The notes beneath the pieces were generated by a model, which saw nothing but the letters and a program-made list of their open reading frames with translations, made no database searches and was not told where the DNA came from. A stretch of DNA of 61,573 bases from K189A clade bacterium (lineage in GTDB: Bacteria > Pseudomonadota > Gammaproteobacteria > Pseudomonadales > Azotimanducaceae): NCBI GenBank assembly GCA_018607725.1, contig JABBAY010000124.1, forward strand, positions 1 to 61,573, written 5' to 3'. This document shows, in pieces, positions 25,001 to 34,954 of this stretch (positions are counted from its first letter, which is position 1; every line of letters begins with the position of its first letter). Made by a program: the position numbers and the translations under genes.

Positions 25001-27982
25001 ATGTTGAAAAAGACTCCATTAGCGAGTGCGATTGGCTCTATATCGCTCGCAAGTGCCTTGGCCGCCACAGGCGCAGCCATGCCAGCATTTGCAGCAGATG
25101 ATGAGATGATTGACGAAGTGGTTGTTACGGGTACTCGGATTAAGCGTGCTGACCTAGAAAGCGCCAGCCCGGTCACTGTTATTACCCGTCAGGAAATGGA
25201 AAATAAAGGCTTTACCGATGTCGGCCAGTTGCTGCAGCGTATGCCTTCTATGTCCGGGTCGCCTATCGGCACAACCACCAACAACGGCGGTAACGGTTCT
25301 GTACAGGTCGACCTTCGTGGCCTCGGTGTTGTTCGAACTTTGACCTTGGTTGACGGCAAGCGTACCGTTGACGGTGGCGATTATCAGACTATCCCGGCCA
25401 CTATGATTGAGCGCGTTGAAATCCTGAAGGATGGTGCCTCAGCTGTATACGGTGCGGACGCCGTTGCTGGTGTTGTTAACATCATCACGCGACGTGACTT
25501 TGAAGGCTTCAAAGTCGAAGCATTCACCACCGACTTCTTAGACCTGAAGTCTGGCAAGCAAGACAGCTACAACTTCATTGCGGGCAAATCTTTTGACGGC
25601 GGCAACTTCATGTTCGGCGGCGAGTATGTCAAGCAAGAAGAATCGTACCAGTCTGATGCACCTTGGGACTTCTTTCAGGATTCTTACTACATCTATCCAG
25701 GCGGCTGTGAAGCTCAGCTGACTGCGCCTTACGATGGAACGCCGACAGGCGGTTGCTATACAGCTGGCTCTTCACGTATTCCTGAGAGTCGCTTGAACAG
25801 CACAGAATTGGTTCAGCGTCTTAACGCTGATGGTACTGCCCGATTGTATGACCCGATCAATGATGCCTTGAATGGTACCGATGATTACGTCGCAGCGAAT
25901 GGCGTTCCGACCTTCAGCACATCCAATACGTTCATGAATACAGGTGATGGCAATGGCGTAGTCGCCTACGACGGTCGCTCGTACAACTATGCGCCGGTTA
26001 ACTTTATTCAGACACCCTATGAGCGTACGAACTTGTTCGCTAGCGTGAATTATGCACTGACCGACGATATCAATCTGACAGCGGGCATGCGGTATAATAA
26101 GCGTAAGTCAGCTCAGGAATTGGCACCACAGCCATACAACTCACCGACTGACCCTGCATACAATGGTACTTATATACCACTTGATCCGATCACTGGCTTG
26201 GCATTGCGTGAAGTTGATGCAGTCAATGCTGCAGGCGACGCGATCTCGATTTATACAGGCGACCAGACGTTGGGTAGCGTTGTTGACCCCGTTGCTTACA
26301 GCGGTATCGCCCCAGACAACTTCTACAACACCACAGGCTTTGCGATCCGCGATGCACGTCGTCGTATGGTTGAAACTACTCGTAGCTTCACCCAGGACGT
26401 TGACCAACTACAGGTTGTTTTCGGCCTCGACGGCGAGTTCAACGACATCACTTGGGATGTCTACTTCAACAAGGGATGGCGTGATCGTGCAGACAATGAC
26501 TACGGCCAGTTCTTTGGACCGAATCTTGCCAATGCGATGGGACCTTCAGCGGACCTGGATGCCGACGGTACGCCAGAATGTTATGCGGACGTCACTGATG
26601 CCAGCACCATTATTCAAGGCTGTGTACCGATGAACTTCTTCGGTGGCCCGGGCGCATTGACTCAGGAGATGATTGACTACGTCAACGTTGACTTGGTTGA
26701 TACCTTTGAGCAAGAGACTGATCAGTATGGTTTCAGCCTCTCTGGTAACAATTTCGAATTACCTGCCGGATCACTTGGCTGGGCTGTTGGTTTCGAACAC
26801 CGTGAAGAGCTGTTTATCTACAGCCCAGATGCGACCAAGCAAAAAGACGCTGTTACAGGTAACACTGGCGCCGGAACCAGCGGTAGCTACAAGTCTGACA
26901 GCTTCTTCGGTGAGGTGCTGGTACCTGTGTATGACAATGGTGAGCAATCATTCACCATGACAGCGGGTGTGCGTTGGGACGATTTCAGCACATTTGGCGA
27001 TGACACCACCTATCAGATTGGTCTTGAAGCCAATGTGATCCAGGATCTGAAACTGCGCGCCACTTATGGTGAAGTTTTCCGAGCACCTAACATCGGCGAG
27101 TCTTTCGCGGGTCAGGTAGATGCTTTCCCGACTTATCGTGACCCCTGTGACGTGGCTGTAGCCGACCTGCCAATTGGCTGTGCGCAAGTAGGCGTGCAAC
27201 TTGACTCGCAAGTACTGGCTCGCGTCGGTGGCAACCCGAATTTGACCGCTGAATTTGGTGACACCATCACAGCTGGTGCTGTGTATACCCCTGAGTTCGC
27301 TTTTGGCTCAACATCAATCACGGTTGATTACTGGAAGACTGAACTGGAAGACCTGATCAGCACCCTGGGCGTCAACTATATTCTTGATGATTGCTATAAC
27401 AAAGCTAATGCCAACTCCTGTGCGCTGATTACTCGACGTGGAGACTATAGCATTGCTCAGATTCAGGATGCGCCATTGAACGTTGCATTGGCAACGGCCG
27501 AAGGTGTTGACACTGAAGTTCGGTTTGGCTTTGATACAGAATACGGTCAGATTGACGCGTCTGTGTTGTGGTCGCACATGTTAGAGCGTACACAACAAGC
27601 TTTCGCTGGTGATACCATCGAAGATATCGCAGGTACATTTAATGGCGCTTCGTTTGCTGAAGATAAGGTCAGCTACTCTGTTGACTGGTCAAAGGGTGAT
27701 TTCCGCGCGGCTTACCTCGGTGAGATGATCGGATCTATGACCGCTGGCGATGCGTTCGGTGTGGGCTATACCCAATCGATCGACTCACAGCTTTATCACG
27801 ATATCATTCTTGGTTATTCCTACAAGGATAGCGGTTTGAGTGCGACACTTGGCTTAACCAATGTCACCGATGAAGCGCCACCTTATATCGACCTTGGCTT
27901 TAACGCCAAGACTGATCCATCAACCTACAGATTGTTCGGTCGTGGTTACTACGTCCGTCTGTCTTGGGAAATGGGTGAGTAA
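25001..27982 (+). CDS. TonB-dependent outer-membrane receptor
   Basis: 993 residues from the ATG at 25001, preceded by GGGGGAAG and opening a clear signal peptide (MLKKTPLASAIGS...) that ends near AFA at residue 31. The TonB box DEVVVTG is at 38-44. A plug domain follows (about 50-170: SPVTVITRQEM, VDLRGLG, VEILKDGASAVYGADAVAGVVNI), then a large 22-strand-type barrel with long extracellular loops rich in Asp/Asn/Gly and several Cys pairs. There is no N-terminal secretin-like signalling domain. The type resembles receptors for peptides, glycans or other complex nutrients in marine bacteria rather than classical siderophore receptors; the ligand is unknown. A strong terminator follows. Confidence 0.93.
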   Translation: MLKKTPLASAIGSISLASALAATGAAMPAFAADDEMIDEVVVTGTRIKRADLESASPVTVITRQEMENKGFTDVGQLLQRMPSMSGSPIGTTTNNGGNGSVQVDLRGLGVVRTLTLVDGKRTVDGGDYQTIPATMIERVEILKDGASAVYGADAVAGVVNIITRRDFEGFKVEAFTTDFLDLKSGKQDSYNFIAGKSFDGGNFMFGGEYVKQEESYQSDAPWDFFQDSYYIYPGGCEAQLTAPYDGTPTGGCYTAGSSRIPESRLNSTELVQRLNADGTARLYDPINDALNGTDDYVAANGVPTFSTSNTFMNTGDGNGVVAYDGRSYNYAPVNFIQTPYERTNLFASVNYALTDDINLTAGMRYNKRKSAQELAPQPYNSPTDPAYNGTYIPLDPITGLALREVDAVNAAGDAISIYTGDQTLGSVVDPVAYSGIAPDNFYNTTGFAIRDARRRMVETTRSFTQDVDQLQVVFGLDGEFNDITWDVYFNKGWRDRADNDYGQFFGPNLANAMGPSADLDADGTPECYADVTDASTIIQGCVPMNFFGGPGALTQEMIDYVNVDLVDTFEQETDQYGFSLSGNNFELPAGSLGWAVGFEHREELFIYSPDATKQKDAVTGNTGAGTSGSYKSDSFFGEVLVPVYDNGEQSFTMTAGVRWDDFSTFGDDTTYQIGLEANVIQDLKLRATYGEVFRAPNIGESFAGQVDAFPTYRDPCDVAVADLPIGCAQVGVQLDSQVLARVGGNPNLTAEFGDTITAGAVYTPEFAFGSTSITVDYWKTELEDLISTLGVNYILDDCYNKANANSCALITRRGDYSIAQIQDAPLNVALATAEGVDTEVRFGFDTEYGQIDASVLWSHMLERTQQAFAGDTIEDIAGTFNGASFAEDKVSYSVDWSKGDFRAAYLGEMIGSMTAGDAFGVGYTQSIDSQLYHDIILGYSYKDSGLSATLGLTNVTDEAPPYIDLGFNAKTDPSTYRLFGRGYYVRLSWEMGE

Positions 27983-28016
27983 GGTAGCTTCAGCTAGTAA
28001 CACTTAGCTGAAAACG

Positions 28017-28046
28017 AAAAGGGCCGCGAAAGCGGCCCTTTTTTTT
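28017..28046 (+). terminator. Rho-independent terminator after the TonB receptor
   Basis: A GC-rich stem GGGCCGC/GCGGCCC (28021-28027 with 28032-28038), GAAA tetraloop, flanking A run and a run of eight T form a textbook terminator 35 bases past the stop. Confidence 0.93.
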
Positions 28047-28155
28047 GACTGTTATTTAGTGGCTCTACAGCGCCTTATCTATTCTTCACTTTGATCTGAC
28101 AAATAGGCTAGAAGCGCCGCGCAGCTATAGCAACCGCACTCAATTTGTCTTTAAA

Positions 28156-28194
28156 GGTTTAGGTACCGGTTTAGGTTTAGGTACAGATCTAGGT
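28156..28194. repeat. Degenerate short repeats across a gene end
   Basis: GGTTTAGGTAC occurs at 28156-28166 and 28174-28184 (period 18) with an overlapping partial copy between. TAGGT recurs up to 28194, where its CTAGGT overlaps the TAG stop codon (28189-28191) of the minus-strand gene. Read on the minus strand, the stop-containing ACCTA(G/A) unit is repeated downstream of the gene. Confidence 0.55.
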
Positions 28195-28626
28195 CTTCGG
28201 CCAGAGTGCATCATTTTCTACCAGATCATATAAACGCATGGCCTGATCCGAGAGCGCCTCACTCATCTCCTTCAGATCAAACTTAGGATCGATATTCGCC
28301 CTCGCCCCGGGCGGCAAATCCTGAACTCGCTCTGCACCTAACTGCCATTTCAATGAGAAATGCCGCGCAGCTAGCCTCGGCTGTTTTGCTACTGATGCTG
28401 GCACATGATCGGTAGGATAATCTTCACCCGTGATCAGCCACCGAAAATCTCGCCCATGACCGCCTTCCTGTACCTGCGCCAGCAGCACGTTATCGGTGAT
28501 CCCCCAGACCACGCGCGCCTGAATGGCTGGCGTATCAAAGACTTTATATTGAATCAGCTCCTCCACAGCCTGATCCAACTTTCGCTTTGACCACTGCTGA
28601 AATGCTTCTTCATCAAATGCCGGCAT
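28189..28626 (-). CDS. DUF4826-like hypothetical protein
   Basis: 145 residues from the second of two adjacent ATGs (28624-28626), which lies six bases after AGGAG; using the first adds one Met. It is soluble, with no signal peptide. A central stretch DFRWLITGEDYPTDHVPAS followed by PR.A.R.FS..WQ resembles DUF4826 proteins as I remember them. The N-terminal helix (EEAFQQWSKRKLDQAVEEL) and the C-terminal half are charged. The function is unknown. It is followed by the repeats at 28156-28194 and lies beside the 2OG oxygenase gene, 60 bases downstream of that gene's stop. Confidence 0.6.
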   Translation of the reverse strand: MPAFDEEAFQQWSKRKLDQAVEELIQYKVFDTPAIQARVVWGITDNVLLAQVQEGGHGRDFRWLITGEDYPTDHVPASVAKQPRLAARHFSLKWQLGAERVQDLPPGARANIDPKFDLKEMSEALSDQAMRLYDLVENDALWPKT

Positions 28627-28687
28627 CATGAACTCCTAGAAACGGGGGGACTTTTACCTGTCCAGTTTAAACAAACTCCAAAATCCC

Positions 28688-29434
28688 TTAGTGGGATGTG
28701 ATTGTCGTAGACCAGTCTTTCACTATGGGGGTCTTGCCCAGGAACCAGCCGGTATACGACAGCCGAGGACTCCGCGCAAAGGGCGTCACATAAGTCACAG
28801 CGTGAATATGGGTCGTATCGAATAGCGACAGGGCATTGAACTGTGGCGTCCAGCCGTCTCGCGGAAAACCTTCCTCAGTGTAAAATTGCAACAAACCACC
28901 CCAGTCAGGATGCCAACCTTTGGTGAGATTGAGTACGTACCCAAACCGCCGATTATGCTCGCCAACCTGATCACGATGGCGAGTCAGAAACTGACCTGGG
29001 GTATAACGTGTGTAATGCCCGCTCGCCCCATCGAGACCCGCCTGCCCAGTCACCTGAGCAATAAAATCGCGCATTTCCACGCTGGCAAAAAACTCAGCCA
29101 CCTCTAGCAAAAATGCCAGCGACTCACTATCGCCAATCTCCGGTTGACGCACCGTGTAGCCACAGTAAAGGAAACCGCTACCTTCACTGGCACTTGTCAG
29201 AATCCGCTGGTTCATCAGCTGCTTAGCCTCGTCATCCATCTCCACCATGGCCGCCGGCGTCAAGGTTCGAGTTTGCCCGTCTTCCACAAACAACAAATTA
29301 TAGGGAATATCCTTCAGACAGCACTCGTATAAACGCTCGGCGATCTCGGGCTTGAGCAAATTCAAAATCAGCACGCGCTTATCGATCCGATAGTTCTCTG
29401 CCAAGGCTTCAACATTTAAGTTCGGGTTTAACAA
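28688..29434 (-). CDS. 2-oxoglutarate/Fe(II)-dependent oxygenase
   Basis: 248 residues. Iron ligands H153 and D155 (FLTRHRDQVG) and distal H211 (DTTHIHAVTYV) are in place, with an Arg for 2-oxoglutarate about 10-13 residues later (FARSPRLSYTGWF). The fold matches prolyl-4-hydroxylase/PKHD-type enzymes acting on peptides or proteins. It starts at TTG 29434 with GAGAG about seven bases upstream; no in-frame ATG precedes it, and the next Met is at residue 63. It is one of three tailoring-type enzymes next to the TonB receptor. The substrate is unknown. Confidence 0.85.
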   Translation of the reverse strand: MLNPNLNVEALAENYRIDKRVLILNLLKPEIAERLYECCLKDIPYNLLFVEDGQTRTLTPAAMVEMDDEAKQLMNQRILTSASEGSGFLYCGYTVRQPEIGDSESLAFLLEVAEFFASVEMRDFIAQVTGQAGLDGASGHYTRYTPGQFLTRHRDQVGEHNRRFGYVLNLTKGWHPDWGGLLQFYTEEGFPRDGWTPQFNALSLFDTTHIHAVTYVTPFARSPRLSYTGWFLGKTPIVKDWSTTITSH

Positions 29435-29525
29435 AGCGCATCTCTCTTCTGGTTAGTCTTCTAGGCTAGTCTTCAGGCAAGCATCTATTCAATACAATTG
29501 GGCTGAGCACCCGTGAGCAAACTCA

Positions 29526-30506
29526 CTAGCCCCGCTCTGCCACAATGACCCATGCCAGTGGCGTCTCATTCGGTGATGAGCGCAAAGGCCGCGCTTGCAA
29601 CAGATTAAATCCCGACTCCAGCACTCGAGTACAGAACGCCTTGTATTGAGCGCGACTCAGCGCCGAATGCTGCATACTCTCCATCCGTTCAATATAAGCC
29701 GGCAACTCTGCCTCGAGCCTTACCAGCCAATCTAGAACTTCTGCAGGCTCATAACGAGGCAAATTCTGTTGTATCTCGGCTATAGAAGTATAGAGCGTAA
29801 TGATCGTATCACCCGCCACATGCTCACCGAACTCATCCAGAATACCCTCTATTAGCTTGAAGGCCGGCATGACTCGAAGCGCAGCCGTTCGAAACGCTTC
29901 GGTTTTAACCGGACTGTTCAATTGCTCAAAACCCGCTTTAAACATCTCCACCGATAGCGGGAGCAATTCACTCGCCAAGAGCCGGCGCACCGCTAGCGCA
30001 CTGTGCTCACACTCTCGAAATATCAACCCATCCTGATAGTGAAGCACCAAGGCTAATTGCCCACCTTGACCAGGCAGATCCAACAAACCCTCAAGTGCCT
30101 GCTGCCCCGCGTACTCTGCGCCGAATTGGCTAGTGACAATATCAAACTCACCCAGCGATGCAGGCAAAGAACTGACGTCTGCAACAATACCGCGCACTCG
30201 AGGATATTTCGTCGTCAGCTGCTGAATCGCGTCCACTGATTGATCAACACAAGTCAGCTGTGCCTCCACATTGAATCCCAATGCTGAGAAGCTATCCAAA
30301 ACGGTGCCGCCACCACCACTGGCCACATCCAACAACCTGACAGCAGGGAATTTTTCGCGCACAGAAGTCAGATATTCAAGCCAAAATGAAGCGAGCAACG
30401 GATGCGCCGCTCCACCACTAGTGTAGGCCGACGTCTGTTGACTACCACGCCAATAGTTCGCCCAAGCAGTGGGCGTCAGCGCCGCTTTTTCATCGTGTTC
30501 CGTCAT
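29526..30506 (-). CDS. Class I SAM-dependent methyltransferase
   Basis: 326 residues. Motif I VRLLDVASGGGGTVLDSF lies at about 56-73, preceded by an N-terminal YWRGSQQTSAYTSGGAAHPL segment. FDIVTSQFGAEYAG (about 124-137) corresponds to the motif II region of ubiquinone/menaquinone-type methyltransferases. There is no target-specific domain. It lies 91 bases upstream of the oxygenase gene on the same strand and is divergent from the TPR-sulfotransferase. It may act on a small molecule; the substrate cannot be predicted. Confidence 0.8.
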   Translation of the reverse strand: MTEHDEKAALTPTAWANYWRGSQQTSAYTSGGAAHPLLASFWLEYLTSVREKFPAVRLLDVASGGGGTVLDSFSALGFNVEAQLTCVDQSVDAIQQLTTKYPRVRGIVADVSSLPASLGEFDIVTSQFGAEYAGQQALEGLLDLPGQGGQLALVLHYQDGLIFRECEHSALAVRRLLASELLPLSVEMFKAGFEQLNSPVKTEAFRTAALRVMPAFKLIEGILDEFGEHVAGDTIITLYTSIAEIQQNLPRYEPAEVLDWLVRLEAELPAYIERMESMQHSALSRAQYKAFCTRVLESGFNLLQARPLRSSPNETPLAWVIVAERG

Positions 30507-30661
30507 TCTTTATATCCGCAAAACCTTTAATCAGTGTAACAAAAGCGAGACGCACATGACACTCAGCGGCGTAGCGCTCGCATCGCTGCACTAGTGTCAA
30601 CTAGCCGACAGTCTTGATAGAATCATACTTTAATTGTCATTCACTATGAGGTTTCAGCACC

Positions 30662-32260
30662 ATGACGAGCAGCGCTACGCCAATGACTGACAAGCAGGTC
30701 AGCCTCGTCGGTCGCAAAGCCTACCAGGAAACTGACTGGGACACCGTCAATGCCTGTAGTCAGGAACTATTGCGCAGGTCTAACGACAATCCCGAAGGTT
30801 ACTTCTTGAAAGGCTTGGTCGAAAAAGTGTCTCGCCATCCCGTGCTGGCCAGCGAAGCCTTTGAGCAGGTTCTGCAATTAGATCCATCACGCTATGACGC
30901 TGGGATCGAGCTGGCAAGCCAGTATGTGATTTCACAGCGCAACGCGGAGGCTATTACGTTGCTAGATCGTTACTGCAGTGACTTGGCCAACAGCCCTCGG
31001 TATCTTGACATGGCGGGTACTGCTTTCACCGATATGGGACTGGCCGCCAGAGCCTGGCCATTGTATGCGAAAGCCAATGCCCTACAACCGGAAATTGAGT
31101 TATTTAAAGCTAACCTGGCAGCCTGTTCAGTATTCCTCGGCAAGATTGACGAGGCCCGCCAAGGGTATCTCGATTTGCTGGCAAAAAAACCTCAGCACCA
31201 ACGTAATCACTACCACCTCGCCAGACTTGAAAAAACGCCTGATGATCGCCACATCAACCAGATGAAAGCCGTCCTGGCAAACACAAACTTGCCACCGGAT
31301 CGAAATATTTTCATGTATTACGCCCTCGGCAAAGAACTCGAGGATCTTGCCCGTTGGGATGAGGCTTTTCACTATTTCAAGCTGGCAGGCGATGCGGTAA
31401 GTCTTGTCTCTAATTACGACGTTCAACAAGACGAGACCTTGATCAACAGAATCATTCAAGTCTGTGACAAAGACTGGCTAACTGCTGGCACGCCGGTGAC
31501 AACAACTGAGATTGAAAACAAAACACCTATCTTTATCTTGGGCCTACCGCGAACGGGAACAACCCTGACCGAACGTATCCTGTCCAGTCACTCGCAGGTC
31601 GAGAGCCTGGGTGAAACCAAATTTCTGGAGTCAGTGCTACGTAATTTAAGCGGCGTACCGAGCATTGAGAAGATGACCCCCGAGATGATCAGCGCTCTCG
31701 GCACTGTCGACGCTGGCCTGATTGCTAACGGTTACCTGAATGCCGTGAATTATCTATTCGGCGACAAACCGCTATTTATAGAGAAGCTACCCTACAACTT
31801 CCTATATATGGGTTTTATCGCCAAGGCTTACCCGCAAGCGAGGATCATTCGGCTCAAACGAAACCCGATGGATTCCTGTTTCGCGATCTACAAACAGCCA
31901 TTTACTTGGGCATACAAGTTTTCTTACAACCTTGAGGACCTTGGTCGATATTACATTGCCCAGCAGCGCCTGTTCGATCATTGGCGGGAGGTCCTAGGCG
32001 ATCGCTTGATTGAGGTTGACTACGAAGACCTGGTTGCTGACCAAGAGGTGCAGACCCGGCAATTGCTGGAAAAGGTGGGCCTGGAATTCGAAACAGCCTG
32101 CCTAAATTTCGACCAAAACGCGTCGGCTACTACCACTGCCAGCTCGGTCCAGGTCAGAGAAAAGATTCATAGCCGTTCCGTACAGCGCTGGAGAGAGTTC
32201 GAAACTCAACTTAGCCCTTTACGCCAGATACTGGAAGACGCTGGCATTAACGTAGAATGA
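30662..32260 (+). CDS. TPR-repeat sulfotransferase family protein
   Basis: 532 residues. The N-terminal half (about 15-250) contains tetratricopeptide-like helix pairs (VLASEAFEQVLQLDPSRYDA, AWPLYAKANALQPEIELF, ARWDEAFHYFKLAGDA). The C-terminal half is a PAPS-dependent sulfotransferase: 5'-phosphosulfate loop GLPRTGTT (294-301), then RIIRLKRNPMDSCFAIYK near 393-410 as the 3'-phosphate site, and YEDLV. Bacterial proteins of this type are often beside TonB receptors; some relate distantly to protein-tyrosine sulfotransferases. The TPR part suggests a protein or peptide substrate. Its TGA stop is followed by a 7-base repeat carrying a second TGA. Confidence 0.87.
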   Translation: MTSSATPMTDKQVSLVGRKAYQETDWDTVNACSQELLRRSNDNPEGYFLKGLVEKVSRHPVLASEAFEQVLQLDPSRYDAGIELASQYVISQRNAEAITLLDRYCSDLANSPRYLDMAGTAFTDMGLAARAWPLYAKANALQPEIELFKANLAACSVFLGKIDEARQGYLDLLAKKPQHQRNHYHLARLEKTPDDRHINQMKAVLANTNLPPDRNIFMYYALGKELEDLARWDEAFHYFKLAGDAVSLVSNYDVQQDETLINRIIQVCDKDWLTAGTPVTTTEIENKTPIFILGLPRTGTTLTERILSSHSQVESLGETKFLESVLRNLSGVPSIEKMTPEMISALGTVDAGLIANGYLNAVNYLFGDKPLFIEKLPYNFLYMGFIAKAYPQARIIRLKRNPMDSCFAIYKQPFTWAYKFSYNLEDLGRYYIAQQRLFDHWREVLGDRLIEVDYEDLVADQEVQTRQLLEKVGLEFETACLNFDQNASATTTASSVQVREKIHSRSVQRWREFETQLSPLRQILEDAGINVE

Positions 32261-32373
32261 GCGATGAGCGCGCAAACACTGATCGTTGCCGACAATCCCG
32301 GGCCATGGCCTGAATAAGCCGAATCCTTTGGATATGCTACACTTGCGAACGAACAAACCCTGAAGAGAGATCA

Positions 32374-33996
32374 ATGAAAAATTGCCTGACAGCGTTATTC
32401 CTGCTGAGTTTTACCAGTCTGGGCTGGGCCCAAACACAGGCGACCTCCGTCGATTTCGAAACGCAAACGATCACGCTGGCGATGACTCAGGAACCGCCAC
32501 AGCTCAATGGCATGAAAGCCACAGATCAGGTCAGTATCATGATCTTGAGTCATGTGATGGAAGGCCTCACGCGCTACGATCGTCGGGGCAACATCGTGCC
32601 GGGCGTCGCTGAACGCTGGGAAGTTAGCGACACAGAAGCGACATTCTGGCTACGTGATGACGCTATGTGGAGTGATGGTCAGCCGGTGACTGCCCACGAT
32701 TTTGTGTTCGCCTGGCGCAACGCGCTAAAGCCCCAAACCGCCTCTGAATACGCCTTTATCCTCTACCCGCTGCTGAACGGCGAAGCCATTAACAAGGGCG
32801 AAATGGATCCGGCGGCCCTCGGAGTCGAAGCCCTTGATGACCGCACCTTGCACATACGGTTTGAGCGTCCTACGGGCTATTTCGATAAGCTCACGGCGTT
32901 CGTCACCTACTTTCCAGTCCGCCAGGACTTTTTCGAAACCAAAAATCAACGCTTTGGCGCTGATGCCGAAGACCTGGTGTATAACGGCGCGTTCCAGATC
33001 AGTCAGTGGGTCCATAGTGCCTCATTGCGCATGACCAAGAACCCCTATTATTGGGATAGAGACAACATCCACCTCAATGCCATCAACGCAGACTACATTA
33101 CTGCCGATACCCGCTCTCGTCTGAACCTGTTTATCGACGGCAAAATTGTCAGCACGGCGCTCGATGGTGAGACTTACAAAGACGCCCTAACCCAACGGTT
33201 TCGCATTCGGCGCTTCACCACTGGCACCGTCTTCTTTCTCGAGTATAACCATCGCGAGCAGCGCGTCACCGCCAACTTGAACCTGCGCCGCGCTATCCAA
33301 CATGTCTTTGATCCCGATGAGATGGTCAACAAGGTGCTGGCGACGCCGGGCAACCTGCCCGGCAAGAGTCTGTTTCCGGTCTGGCTGAAAGGCAAGACCG
33401 ACAAATTCCGTCAGGAATACCGCGCACCAGAGGCAGCGTTGGACTTGGGCCTGGCTCGAGAGTATCTGCAGAAAGCCAAGACCGAGTTGGGCTTGACGGC
33501 CATGCCACCCCTCGTGCTACTGGTCGGAGACAGCCCCACCGCCGCCAAACAGGCGGAGTACCTGCAAGGCAAACTTAAATCGACTCTGGGCCTGGATATC
33601 AAAATTGATATTCAAACCTTTAAACAACGCCTGGCCAAGATGACCGCGGGTGACTTTGACATAGTCGCCGCTGGCTGGGGTCCCGACTTTGATGATGTCA
33701 TGACCTTTGGTGACCTACTCAGCTCGTGGAATCTGAACAATCGGGGTCGCTACAATAATCCCGCCTACGATGAGCAGGTTCGAATCGCCATGAACAGCGC
33801 CGACCCGAAGGTACGTATGGATGCCATGGGTAAGCTCCAACAAATAGTATTCGACGATGCGGTTGTCTTGCCCCAATATGAGCAGGGTGTCATTTATCTG
33901 CTGCACCCGGAACTGCGCGGAGTTGTCAGGCGTGTTGTGGGTGCCGACCCGGACTTCACTTATGCACGAGTGGTCAAGCCCAATCAAACAAAATAG
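32374..33996 (+). CDS. Peptide ABC transporter, periplasmic binding protein (OppA-like)
   Basis: 540 residues. A signal peptide of about 19 residues (MKNCLTALFLLSFTSLGWA) leads a family 5 solute-binding protein: EPPQLNGMKATDQV, VMEGLTRYDRRGNIVPGVAERW, FVFAWRNAL and later NLRRAIQHVFDPD are all hallmarks of OppA/MppA-like oligopeptide receptors. It lacks a lipobox cysteine, so it is soluble in the periplasm. Four transporter genes follow, making a complete five-gene importer. AAGAGAG before the ATG is the RBS, and TACACT near 32338 may be the -10. Confidence 0.92.
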   Translation: MKNCLTALFLLSFTSLGWAQTQATSVDFETQTITLAMTQEPPQLNGMKATDQVSIMILSHVMEGLTRYDRRGNIVPGVAERWEVSDTEATFWLRDDAMWSDGQPVTAHDFVFAWRNALKPQTASEYAFILYPLLNGEAINKGEMDPAALGVEALDDRTLHIRFERPTGYFDKLTAFVTYFPVRQDFFETKNQRFGADAEDLVYNGAFQISQWVHSASLRMTKNPYYWDRDNIHLNAINADYITADTRSRLNLFIDGKIVSTALDGETYKDALTQRFRIRRFTTGTVFFLEYNHREQRVTANLNLRRAIQHVFDPDEMVNKVLATPGNLPGKSLFPVWLKGKTDKFRQEYRAPEAALDLGLAREYLQKAKTELGLTAMPPLVLLVGDSPTAAKQAEYLQGKLKSTLGLDIKIDIQTFKQRLAKMTAGDFDIVAAGWGPDFDDVMTFGDLLSSWNLNNRGRYNNPAYDEQVRIAMNSADPKVRMDAMGKLQQIVFDDAVVLPQYEQGVIYLLHPELRGVVRRVVGADPDFTYARVVKPNQTK

Positions 33997-34021
33997 CGGT
34001 CGTTAATCAAAGGTCTGGCTC

Positions 34022-34954
34022 ATGTTAGCGTACACTCTGAAAAGATTGCTGGCAGGTATGATTACTGTCTGGTTTATCGCGACAGCGACATTTATGGCCA
34101 TGCACATGGTACCCGGCGATCCATTGATGAACGACAAAGCCGTGTCCGCTGAAATTCGAAAAAACCTTGAGGTCAAATACGGCTTAGATAAACCTGTTGT
34201 TGAGCAGTACTTCATTTTTATGGGCAATATGCTCCAGGGCGATTTTGGCATCTCTTTCACTCAGCAAAATCGGCGCGTCAACGATATCATTCGCGACCAC
34301 TTTCCGGTCTCTGCGACGCTGGGGCTGCTGGCCATTTTCTTTGCAGCAACCGGTGGTGTCATCTGGGGCGCCTTGACCGCGATTTACCGCAATCGTCTAC
34401 CCGACATCATCATCATGTTTCTGGTCATACTCGGTATCTCCGTACCCAGCTTCGTGTTCGCTGCATTGGGCCAACTGATGCTCGTCAACATCAACAGCCT
34501 ACTTGGATTCTCCCTGATCCCCGTCGCGGGCTGGGGGACTTTCTCTCATATGCTGATGCCATCGATGGTACTGGGACTTGGTACCATGGCACTGCTGACT
34601 CGCCTGATGCGCTCGTCCATGCTCGAAATTGTCAACGAGGACTATATCAAGACCGCCAAGGCCAAGGGTTTGTCGCCCATGCGAATCTTCTTCAAGCACC
34701 AGCTGCGAAATGCCATCTTGCCCGTGATCACCATCCTTGGGCCATCGATCGCGGCCATCACCACGGGCGGTTTCGTGGTTGAACTGGTGTTCGCCATACC
34801 CGGTCTGGGGCGTTACTTCGTGCAAGCGGTGCAACAATTGGACTACACAGTGATCATGGGTACGACGGTGTTTTTCGGTGCCTTCTTGGTTTTGATGGTT
34901 ATCCTGGTTGATATTATTTATGGGTTTGTCGATCCACGAGTGAGGCTGCAATAG
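34022..34954 (+). CDS. Peptide ABC transporter permease 1 (OppB-like)
   Basis: 310 residues with six membrane helices in the DppB/OppB arrangement. The N-terminus MLAYTLKRLLAGMITVWFI is helix 1, HMVPGDP opens the periplasmic loop, and the EAA loop (DYIKTAKAKGLSPMRIFFKHQLRNAILP, about 211-238) contacts the ATPases. It lies 25 bases after the binding-protein gene, and its TAG stop abuts the ATG of the next permease. It forms half of the inner-membrane channel. Confidence 0.93.
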   Translation: MLAYTLKRLLAGMITVWFIATATFMAMHMVPGDPLMNDKAVSAEIRKNLEVKYGLDKPVVEQYFIFMGNMLQGDFGISFTQQNRRVNDIIRDHFPVSATLGLLAIFFAATGGVIWGALTAIYRNRLPDIIIMFLVILGISVPSFVFAALGQLMLVNINSLLGFSLIPVAGWGTFSHMLMPSMVLGLGTMALLTRLMRSSMLEIVNEDYIKTAKAKGLSPMRIFFKHQLRNAILPVITILGPSIAAITTGGFVVELVFAIPGLGRYFVQAVQQLDYTVIMGTTVFFGAFLVLMVILVDIIYGFVDPRVRLQ